A stretch of 64,000 nucleotides of DNA from Cryptomeria japonica (Eukaryota > Streptophyta > Pinopsida > Cupressales > Cupressaceae): contig NC_081405.1 of NCBI RefSeq assembly GCF_030272615.1, forward strand, positions 608,270,677-608,334,676, written 5' to 3'. The stretch's first letter is position 1; each line of letters starts with the position of its first letter. The notes under the pieces are model-generated. The model was not told the DNA's origin. It searched no databases and saw nothing but the letters and a program-made list of their open reading frames with translations. Below are positions 1-11,892 of this stretch, in pieces. Made by a program: the position numbers and the translations under genes.

Positions 1-1430
1 GCAAATTCCCTTTCCTATATCTCTCTGTAAAATGAAAGATCTTCAAGTTCTCTTTGTCTATCGGTATATGTAAGTCAAAATTATTCTTCGGACTTGGTTC
101 TAGGGAGAAATGGACTACAAGTGGTGACTTAATTAAAGAATTGTTGTTCCATTCTCTGGGTGGGAGTTTCAAACCTCAACCGTGTTCACCCCTCATCAGA
201 TGAAATAAATTTTCCCCTGGGATAGTAGCAAAATTCTCAGCACCATCGTCAATGTGGTAGGGGAATAGGTAATTTACCATAAGGGTCCACAAAATATCTA
301 CCCATCCCAAGTGGTTTTCATTTTCCTATCTAATGCTTTTGATATCATACAAAATTATGGGTTTTTTTTTCTCTTGGTGTCCCAATTTATCAAGAATGGT
401 TTTTTTCCCCCTCGTATTCTAGAAAGGGCGGTGAAGAAATATGACTTTTTCAATGGCAAAGGCTGGGTTGGGGGTATTTTCCCTAGGAGGTTCTTAAAAA
501 AGAAACCCCAATATGTTAAATTCTATAATGCCATGAAAATCAGCTTGGATTCTAATAATTGTAAGTTCTTTGAGGGGGAGTTGAGTATCTTCTCTGAAAT
601 GGCCTCCTTTGTTTAAGCTTCCCTCTTTTCTAGCCTATTCTATGCCCTGTATCACCTCATCTGACACCACCATTTGGCCTTGAAACTACTTATTAATCCA
701 CTCTAAAGACTATCCTCGTAGGGGTCCAAAATATTTGTTTGTTGGGTTTAGATTCAGCGAATCCTAGGCTCTACAAGATGTTGGACATAGTCTTGGTGGC
801 TCCCATGCATATTGGTAATTTCACACCAAATATTTCCCTTGCAGAGGCATGAAAGAATCTAATGTGGGTGTCCAAGTGGATGAAAATTAGGTTGAGAAAG
901 GGGGAGGTCTTGACATTGGTGGCTTACAATCTCAGAGGGGTTTGTGGGTTGATGAATTTGTGTGGAAAAATAATCTCCAAATATGAAAGTATGATGTGTT
1001 TTGTCTAGCCTTTTTCTCACATGTTTTTCTCTGAATTTTAGTATTGGGTACTACTCCTCATGATTTATGGAGAAGCTTTCTCAGTTAATGCTTAATGCTC
1101 TCCAATTATGTTTAGATGTAGTTGCAGGTTGAGCGTAGCTCTCTGCCTTACCAAATTTTTCTCAATTTTGTTCTTTCAAGCATGGTAGTTTGTGCAGATT
1201 GATCCTGGCTCTTTGGATTTATATTTTCTATATTTTCCTAGTTAGGTTCCTTATAATTTGGCTCTATATTGGGTATGGGTTTTGTAAAAGCCATGTTCTC
1301 CTAATTTTGGATTCAGTCTTCTTTCTTGTTCATTAGCTCTGTACCTAGGACAACCATGGATGGAGCTAAGTTATCTATGTTTTTGACTTTTTCTCAATCT
1401 CTATAAAAATTTTGTTATTGTTTTTAATAA
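1..1430. other. Unrecognised degenerate sequence
   Basis: I recognise no gene here. Positions 311-616 (+) are open for 101 codons, but the product matches no family I know. Around 845-960 another plus-strand frame reads plausibly as protein (aromatic and basic residues) and is interrupted by stops. The last 400 bases are T-rich, like the long 3' untranslated parts of the LINE-type elements elsewhere in the window. The stretch may be an old retroelement remnant; I cannot prove it. Confidence 0.3.
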
Positions 1431-2915
1431 TTAATATAATATCTATGTGCTTGTGTTTTACCCTTAAATAAAAAACAACTCACATGCAATGGGCAATGCA
1501 CCTAAGAGTGATTTTTTTTCTCTTCTAAAAACTCTCAACCAAGGGGTATCTTCTCTTCCTTGATAGGTGCAACAAGGTCTAAGATGTTTTCAATACTACT
1601 TACATTTATTCACAATGAGAAAAGACTATGACTTAAAACAACAAGCACATATACAAACATGTGCACTAAAAACCATTTAACTTGAGGGTCCTATGAAGAA
1701 AGAGTTGCAACTTAGAAAAATAGAAACAAGGCCCTATTGTTGAACCTAGATGTTTCATACCATATGTAAGGACCTAAATTATAATAAAATATGAAATAAG
1801 ACATAATAAAGTATCAATGTTTCACATCTTATGTTCAACAAAATTTTTACTTGAGAAAAGTGGATAATCTTAGGTGATAGGATATTGGGGCTTTCACCTT
1901 CTTAATGATTGTTGTTGATTGATCACTTTTGATGTTGATGTGATTCATTGTATATTATTTATTAACATGATCTATGTGATCCATGCCATTATTTGATCAT
2001 CTATGTGTTGAAAGAAGGCAAGTGTCTTATATTGGAATATAAAGGTTGTTTGGGTATGATGGGATTAGGTTGATGTTTGTTTTTTGTCAAATGCAAATGA
2101 GTAGATGATATTAAATTTATCGATTAAATTTAGGATCTAGGCAAGTCGATCTTGAATGGGCTTATAATTCTGGCATGACAATAATATATTTTGTATAGGA
2201 AGCTCTTGTGTGAGATTAATAGGTAATGGAGTGCATCATGGTGAGAGATGTTCTGATGGAGTCAAATTAGTGTTGTGATGGGATATATATATATATATAT
2301 ACAGTATTACAACTTAAGATTATTTTATATTAGTCATTGAATGGATTTTTAGATAGAGATGGATTAAATTGCAATTATATAGATAGATGAAGGAATGAGT
2401 TATGATATGGAGACTCAAAGGCTTTCTTGGTTTTATGATGGGAATGAAGATATAAAAAATGGATGGGTGGTAGGGATTTGGGATATGGTTTAGCATTGAA
2501 GGATTGTTTTCCCTTGTAATGACAAGAGGACAACCAGTAGGTAACTGATTGAAATAATAGTTAGAGTAAACATTGCTTTCTATTATTAAGATATACCTAT
2601 CTATGCCATCCTTACCTTTACTTAAGACAACCTAGGATTTCTTTTAAGGGAAAGATCAATGGATACAAATTTAGGATTGTTAGGGAAGTTTATGGCTAGT
2701 AGGTTCTTATATTGGAGATGGGGACGAGGATTTGAGAGATGAATTAGAGATGGGGATTTGGGATATTGATTGATGTTGCAAAAGGATTTTGATGAAATAT
2801 TGATTTATTTATAAAGGTTTATGAGGATGACCAATAGATATGAATTAGGATTAAGGGTATAAATTGTGCTAGCTAGTTCTTCAAATTTACGATCAATAGA
2901 TGGGTAATTAAAGCT
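1431..2915. other. Intergenic AT-rich DNA, nothing recognised
   Basis: No convincing coding frame, RNA gene or element end is visible. The only clear structure is a short AT dinucleotide run near 2283-2301. Confidence 0.5.
2283..2301. repeat. (AT)n microsatellite
   Basis: About ten uninterrupted AT units, read directly. Confidence 0.9.
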
Positions 2916-2919
2916 TATT

Positions 2920-3572
2920 TTTGGTATGTAGGATAAATTGATGGGTAACAATCTTATGGGCTTTTGAAATTGATGATAGTAGGTTGCATTCATATCTTAT
3001 GAATTAGTTATTTCTACTTGCTTCTTTTTTATTTTGTTTATAGAACAATTTTGACTCAATAATATTTAAATTAGATTAATTCTTTCTATAGTTAATATTT
3101 CGATGTTACCATTTATCTTATTATTTCAATATTAAATTATTCACATAACACTTTTAATCCTTCGTATGAAATCAATATATCTGAAATTGCTTTACATAAA
3201 ATATATAATTCTAATTTAAAAAATATTTATAAATCCAGATATATCTTAATACACATGATAACCATATTCACTACATAAGGTTTCCATCATATCTATCTAT
3301 GTCCATCTCAATACAACTAAGATATATAATCCTTCTGCTCATTAGCACTTGGGTAAAAAATCAAAAGAAGAGTAACATGCTAAAGAGTAAATGTCACGTG
3401 AATATCGTTAATCAATCTGACAAGATGTCAATGTCATCCATGCTAAGCAAATTCATTGCTCAAGGAAATTTAATCCACATAATATAACATGGAAAAGACT
3501 TTCAAGACGATTTGAGGAAGATCAACTAAAATGCAGTGTACCCATTGCCGAGGAAATAAAACTGTGGGCTCA
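2920..3572 (+). repeat. Dispersed direct duplication, copy 1
   Basis: This stretch matches 7150-7908 in the same orientation. Shared blocks include the one around 2930-3030, the one around 3395-3480 (reading GATGTCAATGTCATCC) and the end GCCGAGGAAATAAAA. Copy 2 has about 110 extra bases near 7620-7735. No coding potential is evident. The two copies flank a 3.6-kb interval that includes a LINE tail and a TIR-gene remnant. They are not bounded by TG...CA, so I do not call them LTRs. Confidence 0.75.
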
Positions 3573-3757
3573 TTAAATAAGGCTGAGAACTTCATTTGAT
3601 GAAACATATATCTATAATTAAACCTATTTCTTCCACAACTTCTACGCTATTTTCATTACTAAATCTACAATTTCATCGTATATTTCTATAAACTTGGACA
3701 GATATTCGCTCTAGCAATTTGATCGATTTCTTATCGTCGAATTACAGGACTGTTCCG

Positions 3758-3854
3758 TCAATTACCTTTGTCTCTCTGCTTTGGTAGAGATTTCCTTCTC
3801 TCAATAAGCTCCGCGACATTAGATGCAATTCGCTCCAGCAGCTCTCCTTGATCT
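3758..3854 (-). pseudogene. Remnant of TIR gene exon 2
   Basis: Read on the minus strand, this stretch is closely similar to exon 2 of the TIR gene at 46.5-47.7 kb. A TTGTAG acceptor is followed by codons for D-Q-G-E-L-L-E-R-I-A, then E-L-I-E-R-R-K-S-L-P-K-Q, then a stop. Similarity continues into the upstream intron (toward about 3930) and downstream past the stop (to about 3665, sharing TAGAGCGAAT). In conifer TIR genes the G-E-L-L-E-K-I segment directly follows the TIR domain. No TIR-encoding exon 1 is found upstream on this strand (higher coordinates), where LINE-derived sequence begins near 4260. It is therefore a partial, dead copy. This shows that the TIR family occurs at least twice independently of the 44/58-kb duplication. 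Confidence 0.75.
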
Positions 3855-4261
3855 CTACAATGCACACATTAAATGTCATATTCAATTTTATATGCACACT
3901 ATTACTTAGTAGGATATTGATTAAAAGCTTACATTCAAACCAGACGGTCTAACTCATATATGTTATGGTTTGACTTTTAGACTTAAAACTGTTAAACATT
4001 CAATTGATATTTTTAAAATATTTTATTTAATGTGTGTGATTTAAGACTGATCGATTTAAACTGAATAATTAATCTCATAATCTAAAAAGCACTAGAAAAA
4101 CAAGTTTTTAAAATCTACATAAAACTAAGACATTAGCAAACTTCTCTCCTCACATTTGAGGTGTCAAAAGAAATTGATAGCAACATGGTACATGCTGTTT
4201 TTAAAGGGTTTAGATTACATCGAGTCTTGGTTTACTCATTACATCTGAATAAAGTTAAAAA

Positions 4262-4456
4262 ATGAATTTCAAACAGTTCAAATGGAACAAGTATCTAATT
4301 AAAACTAGCTGCAAGATAGCGACAACAATAAAGGATGAGTTTGGTGTTTTTTTTTCTCTTGTTGAACTGTTGGTTGGCTGTTTGTTTATCTATCTCCAGC
4401 TCTTTGTATTCAGACTTTCAGGTCCTTTCAAAACCTATTTTTTTCCTTAATCAAAG
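4262..4456 (+). mobile_element. Truncated retroelement 3' tail
   Basis: The end (GGTCCTTTCAAAACCTATTT followed by CCTTAATCAAAGA) resembles the end of the element at 43.26-44.0 kb (GGTCCTTGTAAAACCTGTTT, then ACCTTAATCAAAAA). Both look like T-rich 3' untranslated regions with a short A-rich tail, typical of retroposed LINE-type sequences. Only the tail is present. Confidence 0.45.
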
Positions 4457-4599
4457 ACAATAGTGGAGGGAGGAAGAGGAGGTCCGGATCTTCTGACTTG
4501 TCCCATATATTAGTGGTATTTGAAGTGTTTAGGGAAGGTTCCAACCTTCATCATCTTTATTTATAGCTTTCTCATATTAAATTGAGAATTTATTGAAGA

Positions 4600-6152
4600 A
4601 ACTTGCTGGAATGTAATATAAACTACAATGATACTTGTATTATTAATAGTCAATATAATCAATATATAGAAAATATTAAGGACATTGTTATTGAAGGTGA
4701 TTTAATGCTGCTATTTGAGGTGGTTGCTAGGAAAAAGTGTCTCTCTTCGCACTTGCAGTATTTTTTAGACCACATTCTCCTTCAGCTAAATGGCTTTTCC
4801 ACTTTCTCTATTTCTCACTGTTTTAGAGAAATTAATGCTTTCGTGAATTTTTTTGCAAACAAGGCTGTTGTTGAGGGTGCTGATCATACAGAACTTGCCC
4901 CTTCGGATTTTCCTATCTCTTGTATGAAACTTCTATCTTAATAGACCTTTCATTCAGAAACATCCTTCATTCCCTATTCTTGGTGTGGTTGTTCTTTCGT
5001 AAGTGCCTATAATGAGGGTGTTGGCCTTCGGGGCAATATCCTTGCTATTGACATTTATTAGGAAAATCTCCTCATTAAGAAGAGAGTTTTGTTGTGGTTT
5101 TTTTTTCTCAACTTGCCATTTGCCACTTATAAGGGTGAGATTGTATGGGTTCTTGTGTAATTATTTTCCTTTATGGTCAGGTGTGGGATATCTTATGTTC
5201 GGCTGGCAGTTTTGGTATTTTTGGGCTTCTTGCTTGGCATTGACTTGTCCCATGAAGATTCATGCTGGGCTTATAGGTTTATTATCACGGTAGATGGATA
5301 CCTTGGTTTCCTTTGGATATTTTGAGGATTGCTTTGGTATCGGATCTTCTATGTCAATCTTTTAATTTCGTGGTTGGACTCTATTGAAATACATTGAGTC
5401 TGATTTTCTGCTTTTTTGGTAATCATTTCTCTTTATGGTTAGATATGGGTAACTTTTCCATGAGCTTTTGTTTCACATTATGTAGAGTTGGTCCTTCTAT
5501 GGAATCATTTTGTTCTACGGGTACCCTGTTGGTTAGGCAGTTGCTTTAATGATTGGGTCTATTGTAAAGATATGAGGGAATTATTTTCATCTTTTCGTAT
5601 GAGTTCTCTTGCTTGGCAGTTTCTCTCATGATGTTGAGTTAATCATACATCGGTTATCCTTTTCTCTGTTATATTCCAGATGAGGGACAGGTTATTCCAT
5701 CCTTCTCTGCTTATTATATGGATGGGCATATGTTTGCTAACTATTATTGTGTTGTCAGGACTGCTTTTACTTGGTTCCCTAATGGTTGTGGGTTTGTTCT
5801 CTGCAAGGCCTTGGAGTCATGCAGTGCATAGACAGTTTGGTCCCTTTTGGGTGATGACAGTGTTTTTGTGGACATGGTGGTCTCATTTTGGGGTGCCATC
5901 TTCTTCACTGATTCCTATAAGCTTTTTCCAAGCTTCCTTTATATCTAATGCGATTGATATTGTAATCAGGGGTTGTATCTGGGTTGCCTATGGGCTTTTG
6001 TAATGGGTAAATAGGCTTTTGTTTTTTGAGCAATACTGAAGGGCTTTCTTACTGGTTATTTCCCTTCAGTTCTCATTGAACTAGACACCATGTAAAAAAT
6101 ATAAAGATTTAATATAATTTCAGTGGTTCATCCACTTTTATCAAAAAAAATT
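4600..6152 (+). mobile_element. 5'-truncated LINE with RNase H end
   Basis: The region 4603-4941 encodes the end of the RNase H-like domain found at the C-terminus of many plant LINE reverse transcriptases. It has I-E-G-D near residue 31 of the frame, a Ser/Phe-rich strand, then F-R-E-I-N followed by F-F-A-N-K-A. It is followed by about 1.2 kb of T-rich, non-coding-looking sequence. The element ends in a small hairpin (AGTGGTTCATCCACT, about 6121-6135) and an A run at 6143-6150. Endonuclease and reverse transcriptase domains are absent, as expected for 5' truncation on insertion. The long 5003-5293 and 5680-6003 frames lie in this tail and are probably not genes. Confidence 0.65.
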
Positions 6153-7040
6153 TAAAATATATAGAAAATATTTTAGAATAATATTTATGATTTAAAATCA
6201 TAAAATAATTTTCCTTCAACATTCATACTATTAGAAATTGTAAATCAATTTCATTTTAAATTTAATAAATATTTTATCTATTTACCTATGCTTGATTACT
6301 CAATATTAAAAATAAACCCTTTTCAATATAATAATCATTATTGCATATGTTGACTATCTGCATAATTGTCATGATGAAGAATGTTGATAAAAAACTTTGC
6401 ACGCTTCAACGAGATGTATTTTCAACTAGATATGTTCATATATACAAGATATGCAATTATTAAATTGAAATATGGTGAAGGAAAATATAATTATTAAATT
6501 GAAAATAATGAACGCAATTGCTACATAGCATTTAGACGTGTCAGAAAATTGTTACCTGGACTACGTACCTTTAAGAAGTGTGTATTCGACAAATTTTGTC
6601 GGCACGTAGGAGATTAAACAAGGTATTCTGTAAAATAGGAATTGTATGCTGTCATTTCTGTATAAAAAGATGTATTGAAAAATAGCACTTTGTTTTCTAT
6701 ATTTTTAAATTAAGGATTTGTGTACAAATTTTTGCATTCTTTCTTGAAGACAATATTTTCAACCGTTATTACAAAAGATACCAAAGAGTTAATAGGAGAA
6801 ATAGTGTGTTTTATAAAGTAAATTGTTTATTATTAGTTCCTGCTGTTCCTGCTGCCTGAGGGAAGGATTCAAAATTAAACGGTGATTAAACTATATTGCA
6901 GCAACCAATTAGAATTCAGTAGAATTCAGTATTTTCTAAGATTTGTTTTCTATACAGCAGTTCCTCTACTGAAGTTCCATATATTTTAAGGCAATTATTA
7001 CTTTAAAACATTTTGGCACAATATTATTGGGCCGTATTTG
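6153..7040. other. Intergenic, one internal similarity
   Basis: No gene is recognised. About 6672-6800 weakly resembles 8318-8450 in direct orientation (shared AATAG...TTTGTTTT, AATATT and AAAGATACC/AAAGGATATC blocks). This suggests that 6.6-8.5 kb contains old duplicated non-coding sequence. Confidence 0.35.
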
Positions 7041-7042
7041 CA

Positions 7043-7140
7043 GTTGCAGGATGTCAGGCAAGCTTTATATGCTCCCGATGCGAGAGAACGCACATCTCTC
7101 AAGAGTCTGCTCTGGGCTTTGCAGGACTGCAGACATTTCA
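7043..7140 (+). other. Possible orphan exon (unidentified)
   Basis: A short stretch much richer in G+C than its surroundings. It follows TTGCAG (acceptor-like) and ends ATTTCAAG before GTGATG (donor-like). The frame beginning L-Q-D-V-R-Q-A-L-Y-A-P is open through W-A-L-Q-D-C-R-H-F-K. Composition and splice-like borders suggest a real or former exon. I do not recognise the protein, and no neighbouring exon is identified. The duplicated repeat copy begins just downstream at 7150. Confidence 0.3.
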
Positions 7141-7149
7141 AGGTGATGG

Positions 7150-7908
7150 GTTTTTGGTATTGGAGATAAATTGATGGGTGACAACCTTATTGGTTTTTGA
7201 AATTGATAATAATGGTTGTGTTCATATCATATGAATTGGTTGATTTCTACTTGCTTCTTCTTTATTTGGTTGATAAAAGTGCTTAGATGAGATTATAATT
7301 AGATTATTCTCTATATGATTAACATTTTGAAGATACAATTTATCCTATTATCTAATATTAAATTATTTACATATTACCTTTAATCTTTCATATAAATCAC
7401 TATATCTTAAATTACATTGCATAAAATAAATAATTCTTATTTTAAAAATATTTATAAAACCAAATAGATCTTAATACACACAATAATCATATTCAGTACA
7501 TTACCTCCATCATATCTATCTATGTTAGATTTCAATACAACTAACACATAATCCTTATACTCATTAGCACTTGAGTTAAAAATAAAAAGACTTCCGAAGA
7601 AGGATATTGTAGCCTTATATCACCTTTCATAGTTGATGGGTTCCAACAAACTCCCCATAACAAAATTAGACGGTATGGACATTCTTAAAAGTCTTATTCA
7701 AATTGCTCAGATGACTGATCAAGATCCTAAAGAGTAAATGCCATTCTATTGTATGAATCAATCTCACAAGATGTCAATGTCATCCATGCTAAGCACATTC
7801 GTTGCTCAAGGAAATTTCAGCCACAGAATATAGCATAGAAAAGACTTTCAAGTCGATTTGAGCAAGATCAACAAAAATGCAGTGTACCCATTGCCGAGGA
7901 AATAAAAT
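7150..7908 (+). repeat. Dispersed direct duplication, copy 2
   Basis: Partner of 2920-3572. It carries an extra block of roughly 110 bases around 7620-7735 that copy 1 lacks. After the shared end (GCCGAGGAAATAAAA) the two loci diverge: copy 1 is followed by the TIR exon 2 remnant, and copy 2 by an ambiguous open stretch. Confidence 0.75.
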
Positions 7909-7971
7909 CTATTGGATTAATGTACCCATTCCCAATGGCTTGACTGTTGGAAGAACCAAATCTGGGGTGGA

Positions 7972-8343
7972 TTAATGTAGCGCAAAAGTTAAAGTAGGAC
8001 AACTTAATGTCACTATGCTTCCTGCGCCAACCGACTGTGGATTGTGAAAGGGAAGTTCACCCACTCCTTCGATGTTGATTTCCTTGGCTTTTAGACATCT
8101 TATTGGACAAAAATCAAATGTTGTTGAATGCACGTATAATTGGAAGAAAAATATTATCTGGTTGTTTTCTTCAAATTCACACAAATCTGGTGGTTGTGTT
8201 TTTATTGAATCTCTATTGTTGAGTTCAAAATTGCCAGAGAATCGTTTTCTGGATAACCTCACCAAAGCGGAGGTAAGAGACCAAAATTTTTTAGTCATTG
8301 ATTTAAAAAAAATTGTACTGAGAAATAGTGTTTTGTTTTTCAA
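7972..8343. other. Open on both strands, function unknown
   Basis: The minus strand is open for 123 codons (7972-8343) and the plus strand for 95 codons (8072-8359). Neither product matches a family I know. On the plus strand the frame reaches GCGGAGGTAAGAG, which would be a good splice donor at about 8271. One strand may hold a decayed exon, but I cannot decide which. Confidence 0.2.
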
Positions 8344-8501
8344 TTTTAAATTTTCTTAAATTCAAAATCTTTATACAGAGTTTTATTCTGCTTTTATGGA
8401 GGTAATATTCTTAGCAAGTTATTTCAAAGGATATCAAGAAGTTAATGTTGGATAACTAGCATATGTACCTTAAATTTTAATTTAATTAGATAAAATACGC
8501 C

Positions 8502-8582
8502 AGAGATATCCTTTTTGAGGCGCCTATTTGACTTTAAGGTATAAAATTGATTAAACATAGGCACCTGGAGAAAGATATCTCT
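8502..8582. repeat. Short foldback (inverted repeat)
   Basis: AGAGATATC at 8502 is mirrored by GATATCTCT ending at 8582. The arms (about 30 bases, imperfect, including GGCGCCTAT against ATAGGCACC) surround a spacer of about 20 bases. It could be a small MITE remnant or a chance hairpin. Confidence 0.5.
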
Positions 8583-8720
8583 AGAAATATATGAAATGTA
8601 ATATATCTATTTAGATTGTTTCTTATAATATATATGTCTTGCAAGGTCAAAGCAAATACTAAAATCTAAGACATTAAACTTTATTTAATGATAATATAAA
8701 AATTTATTTAATTGCGAGTA

Positions 8721-11622
8721 TTATGGTTATGGTTAGCATTAGGGTTAAGGTTAGTGTTATTGTCAAGGTTAAGGTTTACATCATGGTTTGGGTTAGGTTT
8801 ATGATTAGGGTTAGGGTTTATCGTTAGAGTTATGATAATGGTTAGGGTTTATATCATGGTTAGGGGTAGCATCAACGTTAGGGTTTAGGGTTTAGGATTA
8901 CAATTAGGATTATGGTTAGGGTCAGGGTTAGGGTTATGGTTACGATTTAATATTAAGGTTAAATTTATGGTTATGGTTAAGGTTTAGTGTCAAGCTTATA
9001 ATTATGTTTAGGATTTACATCAAAGTTAGGGTTAGGGTAAGCATACTTACAATTATGGTTAGGGTTGAATTATAACAAGGGGTATCGTTAAGATTAGGAT
9101 TTGGTTTATGGTTGTGTTTTGGATCAGGGTTAAGCTTAGTATTATGGTCAGGGTTAAGGTTTATATCATGGTTAGGGTTATGATTATGATAATGGTTAGG
9201 GTGTATATCATGGTTAGGGTTAGCATCAAGGTTAGGGTTTGGTTTTGGTTTACGATCATGGTTAGGGTTAAGGTTTATGATTACAATTAGGATTATGGTT
9301 AGGGTTAACGTTTAGTGTTAAGGAACTTGAGTTTATGGATAGTGTTTAGTGTCAGGGTTACAACTAGGTTTAGCATTTACATCGAAGTTAGGATTAGAAT
9401 TAGGGTTATGGTTCAATCACATTAAGGTCAGGGTTAAATTAGTATTAAAGTTCAATTAGGATTAGGGTTTGGGCTGCATTAAGGTTAGGAATAGATTAGG
9501 ATTAAAGTTCAATTTGGGTTAGGGTTAAGTTTAGGGCAAGATTATTGTTAGGGTTAGGGTTTAGGTTTAGGGTTAGGTTAGAGTTACGATTAGGGTTAGG
9601 GTTAAGATTATGATAAGGGTTATGGTTAAGTTTATTGTTTACATCATGGTTGGCTTTAAGGTTAGGTCTATGATTATGGTTAGGCTTAGGGTTAGGGTGA
9701 AAATTAGGATTATGGCTATAGCGTTAGGATTTACATCAAGCTAGGGTTAGGGTTAAGGTTAGGGTTAGGGTTAAGATCAAGGTTCGGATTCAGGTTAGGG
9801 TCATTATTAACATCATGGTTAGAGTTAGGTTTAGGCTTAAGGTTAGGGTGAGGATTATGGTTAGCATTAAGGTTTATATTAAGGATAGGGCTAGGGTTTG
9901 GGTTTGGGTTAGGGTTAGGATTTGAATTATGGATAGGATTTGCTCTTACGATTAGCGATAGGGTTAGGGTTTGTGTTAGGGTTAGGGTTATGGCTAGGAT
10001 TAGGCTTTAGGGTTAGGACTAAGTATTATTTTTAGGGTTAGGGTTATAATTATAATTAGGTTTAAAGATTATAATTAAAATTTGAGGGTTATAATTAGGG
10101 TTATGGTTAGGTTAGGGTTAGGGTTTAGTGTTATGGTTAGAATTATGGTTATGGTTAGGATGGGTGTTAGGGTTAGAATTAGGGTTAGGGTTATAATTAT
10201 AATTAGGATCAAGGTTATGGTAAGGATTATAATTAGGGTTAGGGTTAAAGATGATAATTAAAATTAGTGTTAGAATTAGGATTAGGGTTAGGGTTATAAT
10301 AATAATTAGGGTCAAGGTTATGGTTAGGATTATAATTAGGGTTAGGGTTATGATTGGGATTAGTCTTAGTGATTTTAATTAGGGTTAGGGTTAAAGATTA
10401 TAATTAGTGATTATAATTAAAATTCGGGTTAGGGTTAGGGTTAAAATTATAATTAGGATTAGGGTTAGGGTTTGAGTTAGAATTAGGGTTAGGGTTAGAA
10501 TAGGGTTAGGATTAGGTTTTCGATTAGATATATAGTTAGGTTTAGGGTCATTAACAGGTTAGGGTCAAGATTAGAGGGACTCATAGTATTATAGATAAAA
10601 TAATAGTTATAATTGGTTTTAGTTAATGATTAGGGTTATTATCATAGGATAATGCTTGGCGTAAGGATTGAGGTTCAATTAGAATCAGTGTGAGGGTTAG
10701 GGATAGGGTTTAATAAGGATTAGGGTTAGTATTATAACTAAATTAATATTAGAGTTAGTGTTATGATGAGCTAGGATTTAAGGATAAATCATGCTGTTAG
10801 GTTTAGGGCTATATAATAAGGCTTGGTTTCAAGGTTATCTTTAGGATTTAATTAGCGTTATGGGTTATGTTAGCATAAAGTTTGGGGATAAGGTCAAGGT
10901 TAGGTTTATGATTCAAGTTCAAAATAGGGTTGAGTAATTATGGTTAGGGTTAAATTTTAGAGGTCAATTAGGGCTATGATTCAATTACATTAGGGCTAGG
11001 TTTAAACTAGGATTAGGGCTAGTGCTTAATTATGGTTAGATTAGGGTTCAAGTTGTGGTTAGGGCTTAATTTTAGGGTTATAGTGAAACTAGTTATGTTT
11101 AGGTTTCAATTATGGTACAATTAGGTTATCAGTAGGGTTCAATTAAGTATAGATTAGGAATATTATCAAGGTTAGGGTTTGATTATCATATGGGTTTAAT
11201 TATAGTTAGGGTTAGTGTTATATTTCAATTTGGGTTAGATTGAGGGTTATGATTCAATTACATTAGGGTTAGGTTTAAATTGTGATTAGAGTTCAATTAG
11301 GTTATTGTTTTGGGGTAAAATCCAATTAGGATTAGGTTTCAAACCAATATATTTATATTATTTTGTATTAGGTTTCTAGTTAGAGATATAGTTAGGCTTA
11401 GAGTTATTATTAGGTTAGGCTTAAGGTTAGGGTTAGGGTTAGGGTTAAGATTGTAGTTAGAGATATTATTAGAGATAGAATAACAATTATGATAGGTTTT
11501 TGTTCAAGATTGAGATCAGGGTTACTATCATTGTTAGCTTTAGGGTTTAGGGTTATGGTTAGGATTATTGGTAGGGTTAGAGTTTACATCATGCTTAGGG
11601 TTAGGGTTAGGGATATGGGTAT

Positions 11623-11654
<32 letters not shown>

Positions 11655-11890
11655 ATTTAGGGTTAGGGTTATGGCTTAATATTATGATGAGGGTTATGGT
11701 TAGGATTAGTATTATGGTTAGGGTTTATATCAAGGTTAGGGTTAGGGGTGGATTACAATTAGGGTTTACATCATGACTAGGATTAGAGTGAATATTTTAG
11801 TGAATATTATTGGTAGGTTTAGAGTTTACATCACAGGTAAGGTTAGGGGTAGGATTAGGATAATGATTAGGGTTTAGGGTTATGGTTAAA
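8721..11890 (+). repeat. Interstitial telomere-like repeat array
   Basis: About 3.2 kb is made almost entirely of degenerate TTAGGG and TTTAGGG-type units with the G-rich strand on plus (GGTTAGGGTTAGGG runs, variants GGTTATGG, GGTTAAGG, GGATTAGG). The plant telomere unit is TTTAGGG; here the six-base phase dominates. Units are grouped in higher-order patterns. A TTTACATCATGG/AAGGTTAGGG-like cassette recurs at least a dozen times, and near 10.19-10.39 kb an AT-rich cassette (TTATAATTATAATTAGG...) repeats about 103 bases apart. Such arrays away from chromosome ends are known in conifers, especially pines. Short open frames inside it (9108-9290, 10118-10315) are repeat artefacts. Confidence 0.92.
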
Positions 11891-11892
11891 AT

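Noticed and set aside
5003-6003. Two plus-strand frames of about 100 codons
   Set aside because: They lie in the T-rich 3' region of a LINE, with no recognisable product.
2920-7908. Interpreting the direct duplication as LTRs of one element
   Set aside because: No TG/CA ends, primer site, polypurine tract or target duplication, and the interior contains unrelated LINE and TIR remnants.
9108-10315. Open frames inside the telomere-like array (9108-9290 +, 10118-10315 -)
   Set aside because: Their products are simple translations of the repeat (alternating M-V-R-V or N-P-N-x patterns); not genes.
8721-11890. True chromosome end
   Set aside because: The repeats are highly degenerate, and ordinary sequence with retroelements and gene remnants continues on both sides.
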